Shown here one piece after another: positions 16,149-23,185 of a DNA stretch of 25,887 nucleotides. This DNA comes from Fen-1077 sp964462865 (lineage in GTDB: Bacteria > Chloroflexota > Dehalococcoidia > Dehalococcoidales > RBG-16-60-22), in assembly GCA_964462865.1 (NCBI GenBank), contig CAYWZO010000027.1, positions 1 through 25,887 of the forward strand, in the 5' to 3' direction. A program made the position numbers and the translations under genes. The stretch's first letter is position 1; the number at the start of each line of letters is the position of its first letter. The notes below the pieces were generated by a model. That model was not told where the DNA came from and ran no database searches. It was given only the letters and a program-made list of their open reading frames with translations.

Positions 16149-19112
16149 TTATGGCTCCTTCCACTTCTCCACCTGCACCAGGCAGGTGTTCGAAGCCGCG
16201 CTATGCGACTTTTTGATGATAGGCCGGGATGAAGTCAGCAGGTTGATGGTGCCGGCACGGTCAACTGAATTTCCCGGCTCTCCTATCGGGTCATAGACCG
16301 CGGACGAGCAGGCGGAATGTACCGTCCCTTGAGGGAGACGCTCGGTAATATGGACGGCACAGATGACCGCTCCGCGGTCGTTAAACACTCTCACCAGGTC
16401 ATCATGCTTCAGGCCGCGCTCAACTGCGTCTTTCGTGTTCATCCGGATAATCCAATAGTAATAACCATTGATTAATACCCGATGGTCTTTAATGTCGTTG
16501 ACGAAACTGTCCTTCCCGTCGTTATGGGTGTGGAAACTGTAACGCGGATGAGGCGAAATGAGTTGAAGCGGGTACTTCCGATACACCTCGGTCGTATGAG
16601 GGCCTTCCCACGACGGGATATATTTACTGATGGTCGGCCTCTCCGGATCGTTCGGGTCGAACCGTTTCAGGCTGGAACATTCAAACTCGATTTTCCCGGA
16701 CTGCGTCTGAAGGCCGATAAGATAACCTTCGGTATATTCCGAGGGGAGCGGCACCGGTTCGGTCAGGTCTTTTTTCCGGCCTTCGGCGAACCATTTGTAG
16801 GCCAGGGGGGCCTTCAAGGGTTCCCGGGGCGCCGGGACAACGTAATACCCTTTTTTAAGGAATTTTTTCCAGGAAATTTCTCTGGGCAGGTCCGAGGCAT
16901 CGAACATGCGCTTACACCAGTCGAGTTCGCTCATGCCTTCGGAAAAGTAGATGCTTAGACCCAATCGCTCGGATAGTTCGGCAAATATCTGGTAATCTGA
17001 CTTCGATTCCCCCAGCGGCTCGATGCACTTGTGTTGCAGGGTGATGATACGGTGGTTCATCTTGGTGAAGTTGTGGATGATGTACCCGCCGGCGTTGCTC
17101 GTCTCGCCGATATCCCAGCGCTCGAAGTTGGTGCAGGCCGGCAGAATGACATCAGCAAATTTGGCCTCGCCTTCCATCCAGATAGACTGGTTTACGACGA
17201 AAGATAACTCGGGTGTGCGGTAAGCCCTGACATAGCGGTTAGTCTCATTCATGGTGCCGATGTACGAGCCGCCGTATTTGTAATACATTTTGATTTTTGA
17301 GTATCCCGGAGCGGGATAGGTGAATTTGGAGAACTGGCCTTCAATGGTCTTGGTATTATTAGGATACCCTTCACAATGACCGTCCAGAATCGCCTCCGGG
17401 ATGTTCAACCTGGGGACTTTCTGCAGAACCGTGTTCACTGATGGCAGATGGGGCATGCGCTGGTAAATATTCATCGCCGAAGCAGTCCCCTCGAGATCGC
17501 CCGAAAAGCCTCCCTCGGCATAGCCCGGAAAATAGAACCTGGTATCCAGGGGCGCCCCGTAGGTCATGTTGCCCATGTTGATGCCGGGTTTACCGATGCC
17601 CTGCATTGCCATCAGGCACACCATCGAACGAGCCCATTCCAGGCCGGTGGCGCAGCGGCAGGCACCTCCCTCGGTATTGCCGGGGCTGCCGGCGGCCAGA
17701 TAGGTCTTCTTCGAGCCCCATTCTCTGGCCAGGGCCCGGACATCTTTAGCGGGGACGCCGGTCTCTTTTTCCTGCCATTCGGGCGTTTTGGGAATCCCGT
17801 CTTCTTTTCCCAGGATGTAGTCTTTCCAGATATCAAATCCCGTCGTGCGCCGGGCGATGTATTCTTTATCATAAAGGTCTTCGGTTATCCAGACATAGGC
17901 GATGGCCAGTGCCATGGCGTTGCCTGTATCGGGACGGGGAGCGAGCCATTTCCCGCCGAATAAAGCCGCCGTCGGGTCATAATAAGGGTTGATGTGGACA
18001 GTCTTAACGCCCAGTTCCTGCAACCACTGGCGGCGAACGGTACTTTCGAAACCGCTGTAAGCTCCCGGGATTGATTCGGGGTCGCTGCTCCAGTATACCA
18101 CCATTTCACAGTGTTTAAGAGCATCTTCAACGGTTCCGTATATCTCCGCTCCGCCGAGACGCATGCTGTTTCCCCAGTGATGAGTGGCACCCCAGAACCA
18201 CCCCTCCCAGCTATCCGGGTTGGCGACAACCTGGGTACATCCGACGAGGTTAAAGAAGCGGCGGTGGGCGCTTAAATAGTAGCCGATATTACCCCAGTTG
18301 TGGTGAGAAGCGGTACTGCTTAAAATAGCTCCGGGCCCGTGCTCCCTTTTTACCCGTTTTATCTCACCTGCCACGATATCCAGGGCTTCATCCCAGCTGA
18401 TTCTCTGGTACCCGGAAATACCCCTGTTTTCGGGATACCGTTCGCCATCAGGGTTAAAATCAGTGCGTTTCAACGGATATAAGATTCTGTCTGGAGAATA
18501 TATTGTAGACTTCAAAGAAAACCCGAACGGAGAAACGGTTCCTTTCCTCGGGGGACTGAACTTCTTGCCCCTGGCCTCAATCACAAATGACGCGGCATCG
18601 CTTTTATTGAATTCGATGGGGGTCATCCGAATGATTTTATTATCTTTGACATCTACAAACAGCGGCCCCGCGTTCGAATTGTTGACGTATCTTTTGACCC
18701 CTTTTCCCAGGTTCGTCCCGTATTTCATCCCGGCTGACAACATCTGGCTTAGGGTTTGCATGAACCAGTAGGTCAATTCATCAGGACCTTCCAGGGTGAG
18801 GCGAAAGTTCTTCATCGCATCTATCATTTCCTGTTGATTACGCCGTGGCATAAGCAATCTGTTGCCTAAACCTGCATCGCTGAAACCCAGACAGATATCT
18901 GGCTTGGGGTGTAACCCGCTCCTGGAAAGTAATTTACCGTTTTGGAAAGTAATATAACGGCCTACAGAATTATCCAGGGTTTTTATTTGCGCCGTAAAAT
19001 TCTTCTCCTGGAGGCACTTTTTAAAAGAAGGATGCATCCTGCCGGCCTGCTTCATATACTGTACCAGTATGAAAAGCAGCGCCCGGAATTTGGTTTTTTC
19101 AATAAGACCCAT
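16149..19112 (-). CDS. Pyrogallol-phloroglucinol-transhydroxylase-like molybdopterin enzyme with N-terminal SCP2-like domain
   Basis: This 987-residue protein joins two parts. Residues about 25-130 look like an SCP2 (sterol-carrier-like) fold: SVGRYITFQNGKL, PDICLGFSDAGL, LEGPDELTYWFMQTL. The rest resembles the alpha subunit of Pelobacter transhydroxylase: NPDSWEGW with Asp300-Ser301-Trp302 (Ser would be the Mo ligand), SSDPES, FYFPGYAEGG, YPAPGYSKIKM, ACTNFERWDI, SPHPRYSFHTHNDGKDS and a VQVEKW end. As in that enzyme no N-terminal Fe-S cysteines are present. The known enzyme moves a hydroxyl between phenols; homologs may act on other hydroxylated rings. No Tat signal is seen, so it is cytoplasmic. 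The start at 19112 has AGGAG 6 nt upstream; ATG 19133 is less well placed. The residue after the conserved Tyr in NIGYYLS differs from the Arg I recall in the Pelobacter protein. Confidence 0.85.
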   Translation of the reverse strand: MGLIEKTKFRALLFILVQYMKQAGRMHPSFKKCLQEKNFTAQIKTLDNSVGRYITFQNGKLLSRSGLHPKPDICLGFSDAGLGNRLLMPRRNQQEMIDAMKNFRLTLEGPDELTYWFMQTLSQMLSAGMKYGTNLGKGVKRYVNNSNAGPLFVDVKDNKIIRMTPIEFNKSDAASFVIEARGKKFSPPRKGTVSPFGFSLKSTIYSPDRILYPLKRTDFNPDGERYPENRGISGYQRISWDEALDIVAGEIKRVKREHGPGAILSSTASHHNWGNIGYYLSAHRRFFNLVGCTQVVANPDSWEGWFWGATHHWGNSMRLGGAEIYGTVEDALKHCEMVVYWSSDPESIPGAYSGFESTVRRQWLQELGVKTVHINPYYDPTAALFGGKWLAPRPDTGNAMALAIAYVWITEDLYDKEYIARRTTGFDIWKDYILGKEDGIPKTPEWQEKETGVPAKDVRALAREWGSKKTYLAAGSPGNTEGGACRCATGLEWARSMVCLMAMQGIGKPGINMGNMTYGAPLDTRFYFPGYAEGGFSGDLEGTASAMNIYQRMPHLPSVNTVLQKVPRLNIPEAILDGHCEGYPNNTKTIEGQFSKFTYPAPGYSKIKMYYKYGGSYIGTMNETNRYVRAYRTPELSFVVNQSIWMEGEAKFADVILPACTNFERWDIGETSNAGGYIIHNFTKMNHRIITLQHKCIEPLGESKSDYQIFAELSERLGLSIYFSEGMSELDWCKRMFDASDLPREISWKKFLKKGYYVVPAPREPLKAPLAYKWFAEGRKKDLTEPVPLPSEYTEGYLIGLQTQSGKIEFECSSLKRFDPNDPERPTISKYIPSWEGPHTTEVYRKYPLQLISPHPRYSFHTHNDGKDSFVNDIKDHRVLINGYYYWIIRMNTKDAVERGLKHDDLVRVFNDRGAVICAVHITERLPQGTVHSACSSAVYDPIGEPGNSVDRAGTINLLTSSRPIIKKSHSAASNTCLVQVEKWKEP
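16155..16160 (-). promoter_or_regulatory. Ribosome binding site for the ATC-started beta subunit
   Basis: AAGGAG on the minus strand, 7 nt before ATC 16147, lies inside the last codons of the large subunit gene. It supports initiation at the ATC. Confidence 0.65.
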
Positions 19113-19118
19113 CACTAA

Positions 19119-19123
19119 CTCCT
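19119..19123 (-). promoter_or_regulatory. Ribosome binding site deciding the large-subunit start
   Basis: AGGAG on the minus strand, 6 nt before ATG 19112. The upstream ATG at 19131-19133 has only AAAGGGG almost touching it. Confidence 0.55.
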
Positions 19124-19247
19124 GGAAAGTCATTCCCCTTTGACTTCCCTGTGAAAATCAGCTTTTACCTGGATTTCTGGACTAGGGAAGATACAGGTGA
19201 TAGAATAAACGGCAGAAGAAATAAAACCACCATTAAAGGCCAATTTA

Positions 19248-19276
19248 ATAATAGGTGCTGATTCAGAGGAATGCAA
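19248..19276 (-). promoter_or_regulatory. Promoter of the transhydroxylase-like operon
   Basis: On the minus strand TTGCAT (19271-19276) and TATTAT (19248-19253) are 17 nt apart. The leader to the start at 19112 is about 130 nt. An ATTC-N4-GAAT palindrome (19261-19272) lies in the spacer and touches the -35 box. Confidence 0.6.
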
Positions 19277-19286
19277 TACAAATTAT

Positions 19287-19302
19287 TCTATATAAATATA
19301 GA
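19287..19302. promoter_or_regulatory. Candidate LysR operator
   Basis: TCTATA (19287-19292) and TATAGA (19297-19302) form a perfect inverted repeat with a 4-nt centre. It lies just upstream of the -35 box of the minus-strand operon and about 40 nt before the LysR start, the usual place for a LysR recognition site controlling both directions. Confidence 0.45.
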
Positions 19303-19339
19303 TACCAACCAGCGGCCGGGGAACGGGGGATGAGCCATC

Positions 19340-20239
19340 ATGAGTATTTTAAATTTAGATACTCACCAGTTAATGGTTTTTTACTACGTGGTGACACAAG
19401 AAAGCATATCTATTGCCGCTGAGCAATTGGGTTTAACCCAGCCCACTGTCAGCTATCACCTTAAATCGCTGGGACAATATGCCGGGGTAAAACTTTTTAA
19501 CATTAAAAAGCAACGGGTCTTTCTCACCAGAGCCGGACAGGATTTGTACCAATACACCAAGGAAATCTGGACACAACTTAACAACATTGATAAATATTTC
19601 ACTTCATTAAAGGTCAGGCCCATCGCCATCGGCGTTACGCCTCTGCTTCACAAACAGGTTACGGCCGCTTTGTCAAAATTATATAAAGTGCGTCCCAAGG
19701 TAAATATCGAACTTTTAATAGAAAACTCTACCCAGATAGTGCAAGAAGTATCGGATATGGAAGTCGATATTGGCATCGTCGTAAGCACCGATTACGATAA
19801 AAGTAAGGTTAAACCCATCAGGATTTCAGATAGCGAAAGACTGGTGTTCGTGGCGTCACCCAATGTATCCCTGGCCAAGAAGAAGAAGGTTGAGTGGACG
19901 GACCTCGTGAGTTATCCCATTATCTGTGGAGCGCCCGGTTCATTGTTGCACAGGCTGGTGGCTGATAAGTTCCAGCAGGCAGGAATACTTACGCCTCCCC
20001 TTATCATCGTAAATACTTTAAGCACCGATGTTCTCAAGGTTTTTGTCAAGGAAGGAAATACCCTCGGTCTATGGCATACTAAAGAGGTCGAAGCCGAGGT
20101 AACTGCCGGTGAACTGAAAATACTCCCGTTATCTGAAGATATACTGGTGCCGATAGACTTTGTTATCAGCCAGAAAACCGACAATGTTAGCCCCGTGATT
20201 CAGGATATTATGGAATATATTAAACAGGAATTCAGTTAA
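19340..20239 (+). CDS. LysR family transcriptional regulator
   Basis: This 299-residue protein has the standard LysR layout. An N-terminal winged helix-turn-helix includes ISIAAEQLGLTQPTVSYHLK (about 23-42) and VFLTRAGQDLYQY; a linker helix follows, then a two-lobe inducer-binding domain from about residue 90 (RPIAIGVTP, EVDIGIVVS, GNTLGLWH). LysR proteins usually activate a divergent operon when they bind a pathway intermediate and repress themselves. Here the divergent target is the transhydroxylase-like operon, with a palindrome between the two. GGGGGA lies 9 nt before the ATG. Its gene is AT-richer than the surrounding catabolic genes, which may hint at a different origin (by eye). It converges with the second molybdoenzyme gene. 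Confidence 0.93.
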   Translation: MSILNLDTHQLMVFYYVVTQESISIAAEQLGLTQPTVSYHLKSLGQYAGVKLFNIKKQRVFLTRAGQDLYQYTKEIWTQLNNIDKYFTSLKVRPIAIGVTPLLHKQVTAALSKLYKVRPKVNIELLIENSTQIVQEVSDMEVDIGIVVSTDYDKSKVKPIRISDSERLVFVASPNVSLAKKKKVEWTDLVSYPIICGAPGSLLHRLVADKFQQAGILTPPLIIVNTLSTDVLKVFVKEGNTLGLWHTKEVEAEVTAGELKILPLSEDILVPIDFVISQKTDNVSPVIQDIMEYIKQEFS

Positions 20240-20241
20240 CC

Positions 20242-20281
20242 GCCCGGGCTTGACCGGGTTGTCAGGTATGACAGCACTTGC
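20242..20281. terminator. Candidate bidirectional terminator region
   Basis: The 44-nt gap between the convergent LysR and molybdoenzyme genes holds two short hairpins: CCCGG-N6-CCGGG (from about 20243) and TGTCA-GGTA-TGACA. ACCGGgTTG also pairs imperfectly with CAACCGGT at the end of the molybdoenzyme gene. No long T-run is seen. Confidence 0.35.
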
Positions 20282-20283
20282 TT

Positions 20284-22533
20284 TCAACCGGTGATTTTTA
20301 CCAGGCGACAAAGCATCGTCTTCAAAGGTACGCCGCCGAAACCCGACTTGCTCTGGTGGCCCATAGGTATCAACTGGTTGACGTTAAGCTCCCAGACGCC
20401 ATATAAGTAGGGTGCCTTGCCCTCCCGCTCCGGATACCACCACCCGTGCAGGGTGTGCACTGTCCTGGGGTTGACAACCGGGGTCAGCCTGGCCTTACGC
20501 TTCACCCTGCCGCGTACCCCCTCGATCCAGACCCAGTCGCCTTCCTCGATGCCGTATTGTCTGGCCGTATCCGGGTGGACCTCCACGATGGGTTCCGGTT
20601 CGATTTCCCGCAGCCAGGGAATCATGCGGTGCTCGCCGTGGTAGAACACCCCGCAGCGCCGCCCCGTTATCAGGATAAGCGGATAGTCCTTATAGATATC
20701 CGGCGTGCTTACCGGGCTTTCGACAGGCTCTTCGTGAAAAGGCAGCGGGTCGAGGCCCCAATCTTTCCAGCGTGTGCAGTAAAGCTCCACCTTGCCGGTA
20801 GGCGTGCGGAAGCCTGGTTGGCCGTCCGGGCGCAGCAGCCCCTTCTCGTGACGGCGGTAGGGTACCGTGCCGGAAGGGTGCCCTTTCGGCGCCAGGTCCC
20901 AGGGGCTCTGGCAAAGTTCCTCGAAGGTTTTACCACAGAGCTTGATGCGCTGGGTCAGGAGTTCGCGGACGCTGCCCCACGGGACGGATTCAGGGCTTAA
21001 GCGCCTGGCCATCTCGAAGTTGATTTCCCAGTCGGACTTGCACTCATCAACAGAGATAACCTTCTGTATAGCGTTCAGAGGGACGCCGGTGGTAAAGACC
21101 GAATCCTTTTCCGGGAAGGCCCCGGCGGGTAAGACGATATCAGCGATGGCCTCGGCGGTAGGTGTCATAAACAGGTCTACCACCACGTTAAAGTCCAGTT
21201 TGCGGATGGCCTCGTAGTGCCGGCGGGGGTCCTGGGCGGTGTTGGCCAGGAAGTTATTGGTCTGACACCAGAATCCTTTAATGGGGTAAGGCTGGCCGGT
21301 CTCCATTTGCTCCAGTACCAGGTCAGGCTGGGCCCAGGCGCGGAAATTCTTGACCAGGGGGTAGCGGTCGGCGCCGATTCTCTTCTTGCTCAAGTTGGCA
21401 ACAAGTTCCTCGCCGTAGAGCTGGACTACCTCCTCGGTAGAGTAGGGGTATATGGTCACCCCATAGGGCGGCCGGGCAATGATGTTGCCGCCCGGTATGT
21501 CGAAGTTGCCGGTAATTGCCCAGAGGCAGTTCAGCGCCTGGATTGTGCTTACCGCCTGGGCGTTGCAGTCCAGCGGCTGGCCAAAGCGGATAGACGCCGG
21601 CTTGGCCTCGGCGTACAGGTGGGCCGCTCTGATAATGTCTTTCTCGGGGAGCCAGGTTATTTTAGAGACCCTGTCCGGCGGGTATTCCTGCACCCGCTCG
21701 GCCAACTGGTCAAAGCCATAAGTCCACTTCTGGACGAACTCCTTGTCATAAAGGTTCTCGTTGATGATGACGTTGAGCAGCGCCAGGGCCAGCGCTCCGT
21801 CGGTACCTGGACGGATAGGCAACCACAGTACGGAGCGGGAAGCTTCCCAGGAGAGCCGGGGATCGATGACTATCAGTTTAGTACCGCGCTTCATCAGGTC
21901 TACCACCCAGTGCCCGGTGAAATAATGGTCGGTGCACTGGCTGCCCTGGATATTCCTGGCCCAGTGCAGCATCACCTTGGGGGGCACGAACTCCGGGTCG
22001 TCGTAGCGGGCCGGGAAGAACTGCCCCGCGTCCGGGAAGACCGCATCCCCGCTGACCATGTGCATCGCGGCAAGCCGCGGGGTGAAGCAGGCCAGGCCGG
22101 AGAGGCCATATAATGTCCAGTTAGGACTGCCGTAGGCGTAGGCCAGGAAGAGAATAGGCCCGCCAGCGTCTCGCCCTGTCCCCTGCCCGAAGACCATCGC
22201 CTCGGCGCCATATTTCTCTTTTATCTCCTGCATCCGGCTGACGCAGATATTGAAAGCCTCGTCCCAGGTGATGCGCTGCCATTTGCCCTCGCCCCGCTGG
22301 CCGGTGCGCTTCAAGGGGTAGCGCAGCCGGTCAGGGTGGTAAATATACTGCGTCAGTGCCAGCGCGCGCGGGCAAAGCCGCCCCTGGAGATAGGGATGGT
22401 CTTCATCGCCCTCAATCTTAATTACTTTATTGTTCTTGATGTACACCTTCACGCCACAGCCGCCGTGGCACCCCGGGCCCGCCGACCAGGCACCCATTTT
22501 CACCATCTTAACATCTTTGCTCTTATCTGCCAT
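20284..22533 (-). CDS. Molybdopterin oxidoreductase (DMSO reductase superfamily), catalytic subunit
   Basis: This 749-residue protein has the full MopB layout. An N-terminal Fe-S segment, GPGCHGGCG (Cys22, Cys26) then GRLCPR (Cys54), is followed by YHPDRLRYPLKR. The central domains include GLACFTPRLA with Cys149, the likely metal ligand, and then HWARNIQGSQ, VIDPRLSWEA, LPIRPGTDGALALALL and DIVLPAGAFPEKD. The C-terminal cap (HPDTARQYGIEEGDWVWIEG) ends near HGWWYPE. The first cluster cysteine of the usual CxxCxxxC pattern is a glycine, leaving only three cysteines. No Tat signal is present, so it is cytoplasmic. The start at 22533 (MADKSK) has AAGGAG 7 nt upstream; ATG 22557 lies before that site. 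It is transcribed after the small ferredoxin gene. The substrate is unknown; acetylene-hydratase-like and other Cys-ligated Mo/W enzymes are possible relatives. Confidence 0.88.
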   Translation of the reverse strand: MADKSKDVKMVKMGAWSAGPGCHGGCGVKVYIKNNKVIKIEGDEDHPYLQGRLCPRALALTQYIYHPDRLRYPLKRTGQRGEGKWQRITWDEAFNICVSRMQEIKEKYGAEAMVFGQGTGRDAGGPILFLAYAYGSPNWTLYGLSGLACFTPRLAAMHMVSGDAVFPDAGQFFPARYDDPEFVPPKVMLHWARNIQGSQCTDHYFTGHWVVDLMKRGTKLIVIDPRLSWEASRSVLWLPIRPGTDGALALALLNVIINENLYDKEFVQKWTYGFDQLAERVQEYPPDRVSKITWLPEKDIIRAAHLYAEAKPASIRFGQPLDCNAQAVSTIQALNCLWAITGNFDIPGGNIIARPPYGVTIYPYSTEEVVQLYGEELVANLSKKRIGADRYPLVKNFRAWAQPDLVLEQMETGQPYPIKGFWCQTNNFLANTAQDPRRHYEAIRKLDFNVVVDLFMTPTAEAIADIVLPAGAFPEKDSVFTTGVPLNAIQKVISVDECKSDWEINFEMARRLSPESVPWGSVRELLTQRIKLCGKTFEELCQSPWDLAPKGHPSGTVPYRRHEKGLLRPDGQPGFRTPTGKVELYCTRWKDWGLDPLPFHEEPVESPVSTPDIYKDYPLILITGRRCGVFYHGEHRMIPWLREIEPEPIVEVHPDTARQYGIEEGDWVWIEGVRGRVKRKARLTPVVNPRTVHTLHGWWYPEREGKAPYLYGVWELNVNQLIPMGHQSKSGFGGVPLKTMLCRLVKITG

Positions 22534-22575
22534 CGTATCGCTCCTTAGTGAGTTCATCCCCGGGACGGGCTATGC

Positions 22576-22905
22576 TTAGTGGCTATAAAGCACTGCCCGT
22601 GGTTTGTCCTCCATGATACTGGCCAGTTCGGCCACACGGCCGTAGTAAATGCACCATGCCTGGCAGTGCTTGACGCAGGCCGGAGACTCGCCCTGCCTCG
22701 TCCTCGCGGCACAGAGGTCGCAGTGCTCGGTAAGAAAGGGCAGGTTGTCAATGCGGTGCTTTCCAGACGGTTTCTCGGTAATAATCTCACTGACTCGTAT
22801 TCCACACTTCCCGGCCGGGAAACCATGTTCCTGCTTGCAGGCCACCTCGCAACTATGACAGCCGGTGCAGTATTCGTAGTCAATCAGCAAACCATTTCGG
22901 TCCAT
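22576..22905 (-). CDS. Minimal two-cluster ferredoxin-type electron-transfer subunit
   Basis: This 109-residue protein has one full cysteine set, CTGCHSCEVAC (Cys13/16/19/23), and a second, CDLCAARTRQGESPACVKHC (about Cys62/65/77/81), enough for two [4Fe-4S] clusters. DmsB-type subunits normally have about 180-280 residues and three or four clusters, so this is a shortened version. AGGAG lies 6 nt before the ATG. It is the first gene of the operon and ends 42 nt before the molybdoenzyme start, so it most likely carries electrons to or from that enzyme. No signal peptide or membrane anchor is visible; the partner beyond it is unknown. Confidence 0.85.
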   Translation of the reverse strand: MDRNGLLIDYEYCTGCHSCEVACKQEHGFPAGKCGIRVSEIITEKPSGKHRIDNLPFLTEHCDLCAARTRQGESPACVKHCQAWCIYYGRVAELASIMEDKPRAVLYSH

Positions 22906-22933
22906 AATCTACTCCTGGCACTTATTTGCTTCG

Positions 22934-22962
22934 ATTGTAGCAATAATAAGAAACAAGTTCAA
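22934..22962 (-). promoter_or_regulatory. Promoter of the ferredoxin-molybdoenzyme operon
   Basis: On the minus strand TTGAAC (22957-22962) and TACAAT (22934-22939) are 17 nt apart, leaving a leader of about 20 nt to the ATG at 22905. Confidence 0.72.
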
Positions 22963-23058
22963 CAATCGGGGTTTAATTGCCATCCATGCAAACAAGCATT
23001 TTTACAGATTCTAACTCGCGCCAGGGGTACCAATTTTTACCCCCTATCCCCCTTTTTC

Positions 23059-23088
23059 TTTACTTCCAAGCTGGATACAGGGTATAAT
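23059..23088 (+). promoter_or_regulatory. Promoter of the esterase pair
   Basis: A perfect TATAAT (23083-23088) lies 18 nt after TTTACT (23059-23064). A small hairpin, GCCGG (23146-23150) and CCGGC (23157-23161), sits in the leader just before the ribosome site. Confidence 0.55.
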
Positions 23089-23185
23089 GCCTGCTTGGCG
23101 CACCTGCTATCCATGTTAATTTCTTTAAGAGTATTTTGACGTACGGCCGGTTTTCTCCGGCGGCGCACGGAAGGAAGTAACACTC

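Noticed and set aside
21217..22113. 298-codon open frame on the plus strand opposite the second molybdoenzyme
   Set aside because: It mirrors a well-supported MopB gene, has no ribosome site or domain, and is explained by codon bias.
20284..22557. Tat signal peptide on the molybdoenzymes
   Set aside because: Neither large subunit has a twin-arginine motif followed by a hydrophobic stretch, so export to the periplasm is not supported.
23146..23161. GCCGG-N6-CCGGC hairpin before the first esterase as a riboswitch
   Set aside because: It is a single 5-bp stem with no conserved riboswitch core; a simple leader hairpin or chance explains it.
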